From Methanospirillum lacunae (GTDB taxonomy: Archaea > Halobacteriota > Methanomicrobia > Methanomicrobiales > Methanospirillaceae), in contig NZ_QGMY01000014.1 of the NCBI RefSeq assembly GCF_003173355.1, positions 1-64,000 on the forward strand: DNA of 64,000 bases, read 5' to 3'. Made by a program: the position numbers and the translations under genes. This document shows positions 49,122 through 58,300 of this stretch, one piece after another. Within the stretch, counting starts at the first letter, position 1. Each line of letters begins with the position of its first letter. A model generated the notes under the pieces. The model searched no databases. It was not told the origin of the DNA and saw only the letters and a list, made by a program, of their open reading frames with translations.

Positions 49122-50507
49122 TTAGGGGCGCTGAGCCTCTTTCAGCACCTTACTCTCGGAAAAGATCCTGGCATAAGATTGGACCATATGTTTTGACATC
49201 ATCGGTTTCACTTTCTTCTGAACCGGCCCAAAGCCCATCATCAGAGAGAAGAAGAATCGCGATAATCGCTTCCTGTATTGATACTGGGGGAAATCATAGA
49301 GACCATGTTTTTTGTAGTACCGGTGATCTGCTCTGAAGATTGGTCTCAGATCTCCCCATACGGCATCCCTGAGCACGATATGCCCAGCAACCGCGGGAAA
49401 CATTGGGGGTTTTTTATAGCCATCAAGTGAGGCCTGTACTGCCCGTTCTACTACTGACCTGATGCATTCATCGATAAAATCCGGATTCTTAGGTTCATCT
49501 GTGATGATATCTACGAGGTTACCTCCGCCAAGAAGACTGGTAAGGTTCTCTCTGAGCCCCGGAACCCTGGCAAGCGGGCCTTCGACCATGAGTACCTGTT
49601 GTTTATTTTCAAACCTGGGAACATGCCCAAGGAAAAAACTCCGGTCAAAGAACTGCTTCCAGGAAGCCGAGAGATAGCGATCCCTGACAGATCCGGCATA
49701 GATAATGATGTCTGCCTGCTCAACCTGGCTCTTCCAGAATGAACAGAATCCGTCAGAGTACACGCAATGATTATCAAATGCACACTGACAACAACCCAGG
49801 CATCCACCTTTCATCCCGGTTTCATTAAGGTGTACGGACTTTGCATCAGGAAATGCACAAGTCATTTGCCTGACCATTGCCTCAAGATTTGATCCCGGTC
49901 CTGCATCATGGAGGATCAACACCTGTTTCCCATGGGTTTCAACAGGGCTGATGGTGCCAGGAGTATATTTTGCCGATCCAGTAGGAAGTGGAGGGTACGC
50001 TGGAAGCTCCGGTCTCTTCTCATTGCAGGCCGAGAGAATATCCATACCAAAAAGTACCAGTTGATGTTGGTTCTTCTCTTCAAAAAGATCGTTCATCGCT
50101 GCAGAAAACGAACCTGCATAATTCATTCCAAGATCTTCGCTGATTCCCTGGAGATACTCGTGGACCTTCTGATCAAAGAAGTGGACAGAGGTACTGAGAG
50201 AAGCTGCATATTTTCCTGCAAACAGATCCCGGGTATTTCGCTCTAACAGGAGCTCGATAAACCGTTTATACTGGGCGGGGACATGCTGGAAGTACACCGG
50301 TGTAGCCCAGAGGATCAAATCTGCACTCCTGATGGCTGAACAGATCTCTTCCCACTCCTCTGGTTTCTTCTCAATTGCGACTATCTTTCTACTGATGTGA
50401 CGAGTGACAAAGGAATGATCAGGATTTGCCAGTTCAAGAAACCTGACATACTGCATGGTGACACTCGTTTCTCCTTTCGGACTTCCGTTCAGAACACATA
50501 TCTGCAT
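49122..50507 (-). CDS. Fused double flavodoxin-fold protein with one Isf-type cluster motif
   Basis: I start at the ATG at 50507, preceded by GGGGGAG; 461 residues. The N-terminal half (about 1-190) begins MQICVLNGSPKGETS, an FMN-reductase fold without a cysteine cluster. The C-terminal half (about 200-370) starts KQVLILHDAGPGSNLEAMV and contains GCLGCCQCAFDNHC, exactly CX2CX2CX5C as in Isf. A basic C-terminal extension (about 375-461) follows. A single chain may thus mimic an Isf dimer with only one [4Fe-4S] cluster. An AbrB gene is directly upstream (stop and start 1 nt apart), so they form an operon. Function is inferred as flavin/iron-sulfur electron transfer. Confidence 0.85.
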   Translation of the reverse strand: MQICVLNGSPKGETSVTMQYVRFLELANPDHSFVTRHISRKIVAIEKKPEEWEEICSAIRSADLILWATPVYFQHVPAQYKRFIELLLERNTRDLFAGKYAASLSTSVHFFDQKVHEYLQGISEDLGMNYAGSFSAAMNDLFEEKNQHQLVLFGMDILSACNEKRPELPAYPPLPTGSAKYTPGTISPVETHGKQVLILHDAGPGSNLEAMVRQMTCAFPDAKSVHLNETGMKGGCLGCCQCAFDNHCVYSDGFCSFWKSQVEQADIIIYAGSVRDRYLSASWKQFFDRSFFLGHVPRFENKQQVLMVEGPLARVPGLRENLTSLLGGGNLVDIITDEPKNPDFIDECIRSVVERAVQASLDGYKKPPMFPAVAGHIVLRDAVWGDLRPIFRADHRYYKKHGLYDFPQYQYRKRLSRFFFSLMMGFGPVQKKVKPMMSKHMVQSYARIFSESKVLKEAQRP

Positions 50508-50508
50508 A

Positions 50509-50751
50509 TTACTCCCCCTCATCGGTTTTTTCTTCGAACATCTGCAACATCTTTGCTGCAAGTGCACGAAATTTATCGGCTTTTACAAGAGCAATGCCAC
50601 GCTTCTCATCACCAAGAACCATCAGGGTATCTCCGGGACTAATCCCGAATAATTCCCGTGCATTCTTTGGAATGACAATCTGGCCACGCTCTCCAACTTT
50701 TACTGTTCCGAAGATGTGTTTTCCATCTCCACAACTCTCATCTTCATACAT
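50509..50751 (-). CDS. SpoVT/AbrB-family DNA-binding protein
   Basis: 80 residues. FGTVKVGERGQIVIPKNARELFGISPGDTLMVLGDEKRGIALVKA is a full swapped-hairpin AbrB domain (about 14-58), followed by a short helical acidic tail. Such proteins bind DNA as dimers or tetramers and often regulate their own operon. It is translationally close to the fused flavoprotein, and overlapping inverted repeats lie at its promoter. The acidic tail could also contact a partner protein, as in antitoxins, but no toxin-like gene follows. Confidence 0.92.
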   Translation of the reverse strand: MYEDESCGDGKHIFGTVKVGERGQIVIPKNARELFGISPGDTLMVLGDEKRGIALVKADKFRALAAKMLQMFEEKTDEGE

Positions 50752-50771
50752 CTGAATTGTTCAACTCACAG

Positions 50772-50805
50772 ATCACACTATTCATACCAGTGTGATTTGT
50801 ATGAA
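50772..50805. promoter_or_regulatory. Overlapping inverted repeats at AbrB promoter
   Basis: ATCACACT (50772-50779) pairs with AGTGTGAT (50789-50796) around a 9-bp spacer, and TTCATAC (50781-50787) pairs with GTATGAA (50799-50805) around 11 bp. The two dyads interlock. A leftward TATA candidate (CATTATATTC, about 50803-50812) overlaps them, placing them over the transcription start of abrB. Good candidate operator. Confidence 0.6.
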
Positions 50806-50887
50806 TATAATGAAATCCCCTGCCAACACCCGTGAACCAAACACCCATCAGGTCAGTCATTAATAAAATAATCACGAAACATTTCGT

Positions 50888-52414
50888 ATGAAGCACCTGT
50901 TCTCGTTTCAGATATTGACAGTTATCATTCTCATCATCTGTTTTCTGCCGGCGGTATGTGCAGTGGCAGATGCCACTGACGACACACCACAATCACTGGT
51001 GATTACCCAGCCGAGCGATAATGAGACGAATTTTGGAGAGAAGCGTGACTTCTATGTGTATGGCGTTTTCCCAGACCGCCTAGAATATCCGGGAGATATC
51101 AGAATTGAAGTGATGAAAGGTGACAATGCTGATGGAGAGCGGGTACGTCTCCTTGAGAGTCATGTTGATCCCAGTTCAGGTACAACTCCCATGAGTTCGA
51201 TAGAAACGAATTATTCTGAAGGGCTGGACTGGGGCAACAAAATGGTCGCAGACCTGGTGAAAGAACCCGGGGGGTTGTATGATCCTTCCAATAAACTTGT
51301 TGTGACCAACGATTACTATCTGGGCATGATTCTTGGAGGAGTTACCAAAGACTTTGATACAACATACCGTGACAATAACGGAGATCCTCTGGAAGATCTC
51401 ACTGCTGGAAATTACACCATTAAAGTAACAGGTCTTTCAGGAAACCTTTCAGGGCAGACTGTGGAAAAGAATATCACATTTGGTCTGACTGATTCATTGT
51501 TCGGGACAGATCGTCCTCCGGTTAACCTGCAGAACAGAATATCGTATGCAGGGATTCACCATCTCAGGATCGATCGTGACTGGTTCCCGGGATATTTCCT
51601 GTTTCCAGGGTATAATAACACCGGGTATTCTATTCCAAAACGATGGAACCCGAACAATGCGATTGAATCCATCAATGATCAGAATGGAACGGTAATTGAT
51701 ACACCAGTAGTGGCCAACAATTCACTGATTCTCTATAACATTAATGAGAAGAGCACAACATACGGAGTAGAACTATCTACAATACTCAAATACGGACTCG
51801 AAGACAACAGGAATACGACATTTTTATTATATGATATCGGTGAGCCATACCTCACCTATATTGATTCAGGTACCGGAACGAGGGTGAATGTAACCGGAAC
51901 CCTCACATCATTCCAGGAGGGTAATAGGATGGCATTTACCAGGGCAGAAATGTATCAGTCAGACTTCCCAGAGCATGAAAATACCTTTGATCCATGGAAC
52001 AACACAACTCTCATGCAGGTTGACTATAACCTCTCCGATGGAATAACGGTTCCTTCAGGTGATGTTTTTATGCTGTATGGGGTGACAAAGCCGATTCAGT
52101 CTTCAGTCAACGAAACAAACATCCCACACAGGTACACAATCAACAACCGGATTGCACATGTAACATATCTGATCCGCGATGAAGACGGAAATGATGTATA
52201 TAACTCAACCCGGAGTGTAAATCTTTCGCGGTTATTTAACCAGGGATCTTCTGATCGGTTCAACTCAATCTTCGAGTTCGGTCATGAGTTCAGGATGACA
52301 GATAAACCAGGACGGTATACGATCATTTCACAAGGGATTGATCTGGCAGGAAAGCCGGTAGAGGGAGCTGAAAATACAATTACGGTTACTGTTCAAAGAA
52401 CTGATAAAATCTAA
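50888..52414 (+). CDS. Secreted protein of unknown function
   Basis: 508 residues with a signal segment (about 5-25, ending PAVCAVADA). The remainder is beta-rich with Ig-like stretches (LTAGNYTIKVTGLSGNLSGQ; SGDVFMLYGVTKP; KPGRYTIISQGIDLAG), many Asn-X-Ser/Thr sequons and no anchor. Motifs such as FPDRLEYPGDIRIEVMKGD and NRISYAGIHHLRIDRDWFP are not ones I can place. It is probably an S-layer-associated or released protein. The ATG lies close behind an AATAAAATAA element (about 50861-50870), suggesting a very short leader. Divergent from abrB. Confidence 0.7.
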   Translation: MKHLFSFQILTVIILIICFLPAVCAVADATDDTPQSLVITQPSDNETNFGEKRDFYVYGVFPDRLEYPGDIRIEVMKGDNADGERVRLLESHVDPSSGTTPMSSIETNYSEGLDWGNKMVADLVKEPGGLYDPSNKLVVTNDYYLGMILGGVTKDFDTTYRDNNGDPLEDLTAGNYTIKVTGLSGNLSGQTVEKNITFGLTDSLFGTDRPPVNLQNRISYAGIHHLRIDRDWFPGYFLFPGYNNTGYSIPKRWNPNNAIESINDQNGTVIDTPVVANNSLILYNINEKSTTYGVELSTILKYGLEDNRNTTFLLYDIGEPYLTYIDSGTGTRVNVTGTLTSFQEGNRMAFTRAEMYQSDFPEHENTFDPWNNTTLMQVDYNLSDGITVPSGDVFMLYGVTKPIQSSVNETNIPHRYTINNRIAHVTYLIRDEDGNDVYNSTRSVNLSRLFNQGSSDRFNSIFEFGHEFRMTDKPGRYTIISQGIDLAGKPVEGAENTITVTVQRTDKI

Positions 52415-52448
52415 AATATTCATAGGTCACCCATTATATTGTAAATAC

Positions 52449-52477
52449 TAAACGTTCTGTATAACCCGGAACGTTTA
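52449..52477. repeat. Inverted repeat TAAACGTTC-N11-GAACGTTTA
   Basis: Nine-base perfect arms in the 153-bp gap between the secreted protein and the next PAS gene. Similar to the element at 45073-45100. Possible operator for the downstream gene, or a transcript-end hairpin for the upstream one. Confidence 0.45.
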
Positions 52478-52567
52478 CTTACTATTATAATTACATAATT
52501 GGTCTGTAGATACATATACAGACACATGAGATTGTCATTAAGAAATAATAAATTCTGGATTTAACCG

Positions 52568-54010
52568 ATGAAATTTGTTAAAGTATCAATTATTCTTGTT
52601 ACATGTATAATTCTTATCGTTACCGGGATGACCATCATCTCACTTGTGTATAATCAGCCAATACCACGCTCTGATATCAGTTCAACCCTCTCCAAAACTC
52701 AATATCTTACACCAATAGAAGAAGATAAGGAGTGGACAGTACATGTCCCGGTTCCATCAATAATGAATAAGGAATTATTATTTATCATTAGTACCATTTT
52801 CGGATTCCTCATTATATGCGTCATTGTCATTTTAATCAGGAATTACAAATATTCTGAAGCGTTAAAAGAAAAAATAGCCACAATATCAAGAGAACTTGAA
52901 ATTAATCAGCAGGATCAGGCTGAATTAACCACAAAAAAAATCGAGGTTGAAGTTGCATATGAGGAACTGACTGCTATCGAGAATGAAATGCGAAGTAATT
53001 TTTCATTACTTGAGAAAAAACAAGCTGAACTGGAGATCGCCCAAAAACAATATCATGATGTTGTGGAAGATCAAACTGAACTGATATGCCGGTATAAACC
53101 AAATGGCGAACTAATATTTGCAAACCAGGCGTTTTGTAAGTATTTCAGGATTGATTCCAATAATTACAAAGGAATTAAAGTTAAGGAAATGATCTCTCAA
53201 TCAGAACGTAAAACTCGTTCTGACCACTATGCATCGATAACAAAGGAATACCCGGTAAAGACTACAATACACAAGTCTTTGCTTCCAGGCGAGCAGTTCA
53301 GATGGCAGGAATGGGCAGACCGTGCCATATTCAATGAACAAGATGAAATTATTGAATACCAGTCAGTAGGGAGAGATATTACCGAACGGGTAATAATGAA
53401 TGAAAAACTTCTCCAAACGAGGTATTCTCTCGATCATATGAATGATCTCATGATCTGGTGCAGGAATGATGGAACGATCATTGATACCAATTCAGCGGTA
53501 ACCAGTCTTCTGGGGTTTTCCCAGACCGAACTCATCTCTATGAATATAATGGAGATAATGTGTGCAGATTGTAATCTGGATATGAAGCAATTCGGTGAAC
53601 AGGTCCTCACACAGGGTGGAGAAGGGTCTTTTGAAAAGGAATTACTGGCAAAAGATCAGACCCGGATTATTGTGGAGGTCTTCATGAGTTCCTTTAAATA
53701 TCGTGGTCATACGTTGTTTCTCCTCTGTGCACGGGACATAAGGGCAAAAAAAACTGATGAAGCGTTAATAAGGCAGGCATTTACACAGATTGAAAAAAAT
53801 ATTGAATATTTTTCAATCCTGAACGACCAGATACGCAACCCGTTAACCATCCTTTTAACATTATCCTCTGATCTAGATAATGACCAATTTGTAGAGTTTG
53901 AAAAACATATTCACAAAATTGATGAAATTGTGGATAAGTTAGACAAAGGCCTTATGGAATCTGAGAAGGTAAGATCCTTTTTAAGAAAACATTACTGGGA
54001 GGAGGAGTAA
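52568..54010 (+). CDS. Membrane PAS protein with histidine-less dimerisation helix
   Basis: 480 residues. Two TM helices (about 7-27 and 66-90) flank a short outer loop. A coiled coil (about 95-160) leads into PAS1 (about 160-280) and PAS2 (about 285-400). The C-terminus (about 405-480) reads FSILNDQIRNPLTILLTL and EIVDKLDKGLMESEKVRSFL, which aligns with a HisKA dimerisation helix except that the phospho-acceptor His is replaced by Asp (NDQIRNPL for SHELRTPL). No HATPase follows. The same segment lies inside the sensor at 36437. It is probably not a kinase; it may dimerise with or receive phosphate from another kinase (inference). Confidence 0.78.
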   Translation: MKFVKVSIILVTCIILIVTGMTIISLVYNQPIPRSDISSTLSKTQYLTPIEEDKEWTVHVPVPSIMNKELLFIISTIFGFLIICVIVILIRNYKYSEALKEKIATISRELEINQQDQAELTTKKIEVEVAYEELTAIENEMRSNFSLLEKKQAELEIAQKQYHDVVEDQTELICRYKPNGELIFANQAFCKYFRIDSNNYKGIKVKEMISQSERKTRSDHYASITKEYPVKTTIHKSLLPGEQFRWQEWADRAIFNEQDEIIEYQSVGRDITERVIMNEKLLQTRYSLDHMNDLMIWCRNDGTIIDTNSAVTSLLGFSQTELISMNIMEIMCADCNLDMKQFGEQVLTQGGEGSFEKELLAKDQTRIIVEVFMSSFKYRGHTLFLLCARDIRAKKTDEALIRQAFTQIEKNIEYFSILNDQIRNPLTILLTLSSDLDNDQFVEFEKHIHKIDEIVDKLDKGLMESEKVRSFLRKHYWEEE

Positions 54011-54078
54011 ACCGGTATCTCATCATATATTGAAGATGCGTAACTGAGGTATCCAGGCACAGAATCGGAGAATGAAGA

Positions 54079-55206
54079 CTAATGAAAAAAGTTAAACTTT
54101 TCTTTAAGTGTATAGTTTTCCTGGATTAATTCTTCAAGAATTGTGAACATTATCTCCTGTTTTTGAACTAATTCAGATTGTAATAATTTAAAATCGGTAA
54201 TATCCTGGAACACGGTAAAAACCCTGGACAGATCTGATATATCGTTTTTAATTACCTTTGATTGGATCAAAAAATACTGGCTTTTTCCTCCGCGATTATT
54301 CACAAATATCTCATACCGATGAGATGGTATTTTATTATACATAGAGAGAATAACCATTCTTAGAGCATCGTAACTATCTTGCGATAAATATGGGATCAAA
54401 TCCATTTTAACTGACAAAGGCATATTCATCGCTTTTTGATAATATATTCTACTCAATGCATTTGTGCGTAATATTTGTATACAAGAAATGCATTCAATCA
54501 ACATATCGGGATTATTCTGTAAGTACAGGTTCAGATCCAAAACTCCGTTTCTTGTTAAATTATCCAGATATTCCTTTACTTTTGACCAGTCCTCCTCGTT
54601 GATTGCAACCGGAGCAAACTCAAACAAAGAACGGAATCGCTCTTCACTTGCAAGAAGTTGTTTTTTTAAATTTACCTTTTCTGTAATATCGACAGCACAA
54701 ATGACGGTTGACATGAACCCAGGTTTAAAAGGAATACTCATTATTGATACTTCATAATACCTTTCAATTCCACGAACATCATACGATAATTCAATTTTTG
54801 AAATATTCTGATAATCAAATTTTTTTAGACCCTCAATTACGGGATGGGACGAAAATAGTTCCAATTTGAGATCATCAACCCGTTCACCAATAATCGGATG
54901 ATCGAGAAGATTGCATAATTTCTGAGCTGATTTATTAATATACTGGATTCGCCATTTATCATTGATAACAAGTATCAGATCTGAACAGACATCAATAAGA
55001 TTATTGGTTGATAGTGTATTGTTCAAAAAGTATCGCTTTGAATTTCCTATCTCTAATTTTCTTACCTGTCCAAGAATCTCCATACGGTCCAATCGTCTGC
55101 TAACAGTATGGCGGTCCAATCCGCATATTTGTGCTATCTCCTTGATCATGAGTGCCCGGTGTTGACCATAGAGTGACTTGATGATAAGGTCTTCAGCATG
55201 GTCCAT
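54079..55206 (-). CDS. HTH-PAS one-component sensor regulator (shorter paralogue)
   Basis: I use the ATG at 55206 (375 residues); an in-frame TTG lies 12 nt upstream. The winged helix reads IIKSLYGQHRALMIKEIAQI then LDRHTVSRRLDRMEILGQV (about 1-50), matching the regulator at 8306 almost position by position. PAS1 (about 60-170) and the unusual FAPVAINEEDWSKVKEYLDN sensor domain (about 185-345) follow. It ends in a short coil (QKEIMFTILEELIQENYTLKEKF) where the longer paralogue continues with a third PAS. It is divergent from the giant PAS-MCP, which it may regulate. Confidence 0.8.
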   Translation of the reverse strand: MDHAEDLIIKSLYGQHRALMIKEIAQICGLDRHTVSRRLDRMEILGQVRKLEIGNSKRYFLNNTLSTNNLIDVCSDLILVINDKWRIQYINKSAQKLCNLLDHPIIGERVDDLKLELFSSHPVIEGLKKFDYQNISKIELSYDVRGIERYYEVSIMSIPFKPGFMSTVICAVDITEKVNLKKQLLASEERFRSLFEFAPVAINEEDWSKVKEYLDNLTRNGVLDLNLYLQNNPDMLIECISCIQILRTNALSRIYYQKAMNMPLSVKMDLIPYLSQDSYDALRMVILSMYNKIPSHRYEIFVNNRGGKSQYFLIQSKVIKNDISDLSRVFTVFQDITDFKLLQSELVQKQEIMFTILEELIQENYTLKEKFNFFH

Positions 55207-55345
55207 GTTGATTTCCAAGAATGGTAATATTTATTTGTAGGGGTAGGGGTAACCGCATTCAATCAATACTTATAGAAAAAACCAGAGAGGTCAATTAACT
55301 TTCATTTTATCTGTTCAGCCCAGAGAGAATGAATGCGGTGAAACT
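55207..55345. promoter_or_regulatory. Divergent promoter region with spaced inverted repeat
   Basis: Between the HTH-PAS regulator and the giant MCP. GGTAATATTTATTTG (about 55223-55237) can serve as TATA in either direction. A direct repeat GTAGGGGTAGGGGTAA (55238-55252) follows. ACCGCATTC (55252-55260) is complementary to GAATGCGGT (55331-55339), which includes the GGTGA ribosome site of the MCP gene, so the leader might mask its own ribosome site. Confidence 0.4.
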
Positions 55346-58300
55346 ATGAGTATATCAGCCCTTCCTGCAACCTCGAAAGAACTAGAGTCTCTTCAGACAT
55401 TATACGACTCTATACCCTTTGCAGTATTTGTTATTGGATCAAACGGACTTTTTATTGATTGTAACAAGACAGCACTCAGCATATTTTGTGCATCCAGCCG
55501 TGATAACCTTATTGGGAAGCCTCCAGGAGTATTGTCGCCTCAAAAACAACGAAATGGTAATGATTCAGAGACAGAAGCAAAGAAACATATTCAAGATGCA
55601 CACCAATCTGGATTAGCCAATTTTTATTTTGATCATCAGACCCTTGATGGCAAGATATTTCCAGCAAAAGTAATCTTGAGCAAAATTGCCTATGTTGGTG
55701 AAGAATGTCTCTTAGCAACTATTGCAGATATAAGTGGTCAGGTGAGAGTGGAAGAAAACCAGGCTCTTATCGATGAAAATCCATATGCCTTGATCAAATT
55801 AAATCCTGATCTTACCATTGCAGATGTCAACCCAGCCTTTTTGCAGATTACTGGGTACAAGAGAGAGGAATGGATTGGAAGATCAGCAGGTGACTTCAAT
55901 GTTCTCAAGAGAGAGGGTCCAACTCCTCTTGATGCAATCAAAGCCAAGTCAACATTGAAAGGTAATTATGTTGCAGATTTCCCAAATGGTATCACTTCAA
56001 TGGAGTATTCATATATTCCAATATTTGATGCGGATGGAGCAATATTATATATTTATGCAATTTTTGCTGACAGGACCAAATTGGACTCGAAAATTAATGA
56101 GTCAAATACCCTCATAAAAGAAAACCCTGCTGCAATATTGTCTCTTGATTTGAATGGAAGAATACAGGCATATAACCAGGCATTCTTAGATTTTTCACAT
56201 ATATCTCAGGAAAAAATCCTCTTAATGAATGTCAAAGAGTTTAAAATACTTGAGAGGGTAGGCCAGTCAATATCAGAGGTAATTTCTTCAGGAAAACCTT
56301 CCAAAGGGAAAATGGTGGTTGACTTCGATTGGAGTGTACGAATTCTTGACTTTACCTACATACCAGTGTTTGATGCAAGAGATGAAGTTACCGGACTCAT
56401 AGGGATGTTTGTAGATGTGACTGACCAGGACAGTCGAATGAATGAGATGGATTCATTTCTTAGTGAGAATCCTCACGCTATTATGACTCTCAACCCAGAC
56501 ATGGCAGTCATGGATGTAAATCCAGCGTTTTGTAAGATATCCGGATATTCACATGACCAGGCAATTCGAATGCAGCATAAAGAATTCAAATCTACAGATC
56601 GCGTAGGTGCAACTGCTGCAGATGCCATTAACAATAAGAAAGCCATGGGCGGGAAGATTACGTGCCTCTTTCCGGCAGGAATCAGACATCTGGAATATAC
56701 CTACATTCCAATATTTGACAAAGCAGGAAGAGTCACAAAGGTCTTCGATATTTTTGCGGACGTCACATCACTTGTAGAAAAAATCAACGAATCAGAGAGT
56801 CTGATAAAAGCGAATCCGGCGTCGATTCTGACAGTTGAACCAAATGGAAAGATCCTATCCGTTAATCCATCATTTATTGCAATCTCACATTTGTCAGAGG
56901 AAAAACTTCTCTCAATGAAGTTACAGGAGTTTAACATTATCAGTCGGGAGGGTCTGCCATTATCTGAAATTTTAAGTAAAAAAGAAATATCTAAAGGGAT
57001 GCTGGTGGTTGATTTTGGATGGAGTGTAAGAACCCTTGATTTTACATATATTCCTGTCCGTGATGCAAATGAAACCGTGACCAGTCTGGTAGCGATGTAT
57101 ATTGACGTCACAGAGCAAGTTTCCCGCCTGGATGAGATGGAATCCTTTCTTGGCGAGAATCCTCATGCGATTATGACACTTAGTCCGGAAATGGCAGTGT
57201 TGGATGTAAACCCTGCATTTTGTAATATATCAGGGTTTTCTCATGGCCAGGCAACCCGGATGCAGCACAAAGAATTCAAATCTACTGATCGCGTAGGTGC
57301 AACTGCTGCAGATGCCATAAACAATAAAAAAGCCATGGGCGGAAAGATTACATGCCTCTTTCCCGCTGGAATCAGACATTTGGAATATACCTACATTCCA
57401 ATATTTGACAAAGCTGGAAGGGTCACCAAAGTCTTTGATATTTTTGCAGACGTCACATCTCTGATTGAGAAAATTACTGAATCTAATTCCCTGATTAAAG
57501 AAAATCCTGCATCCATCATGTCTCTGGATATACAAGGGAATATTCTATCAGTAAACAAGGCATTCCTTGAGGTATCTCACATATCTGAAGAGAAGTTGCT
57601 CACAATGAATGGGCGAGATTTGAACTGTATAAAAAGAGATGGTCCCTCCATTTCCGAAGTCGTATCTTCCAAACAGGCATCTAAAGGGAGAATGATAGTT
57701 GACTTTGAATGGGCCGTAAAAACTCTTGACTATACGTATATCCCGGTTCTAGATGCCAATGATGCTGTGACAAGCATTGTTGCGATGTATATCGACGTAT
57801 CAGACCAGGTAGCATATGTAAATGAAATAGAGTCTTTCATACGGGAAAATCCTCATGCTATTATGATGATGGACACGGATATGCGAATAACTGAGACAAA
57901 TCCTGCGTGCTCAAAGATGCTTGGATATAGTCATGAAGAGATCACCCGGATGAAACTATCCGATCTAAAGGTTATCGAACGTGAAGGTCAGACCATAAGG
58001 GATGCTTTACAAACAAAACAACCGGTAAGAGGAAGAGTTATTTCTGATACACCTGCAGGGATCAGGCATCTCGACTATGTATACATCCCAATTATGGATC
58101 AAAAGGGCACGGTAATCCGGTTCATCGAAATATTCTCTGATATGACCGCAATACGATCACTGGTACAGTACCTGAATAAGTCGGTCGAGGGGGTCCAAAG
58201 CAATATTAGTTCTCTTGCAAAAGGGGATACAACATTTAATGTAAAAATCCTTGATGCAGATGAGTACTCATCATCTGCAAGAGAAGAGTTTGTAAAAATT

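Noticed and set aside
50509-50751. AbrB as antitoxin of a toxin-antitoxin pair
   Set aside because: The following gene is a flavoprotein of over 450 residues, not a PIN, MazF or similar toxin.
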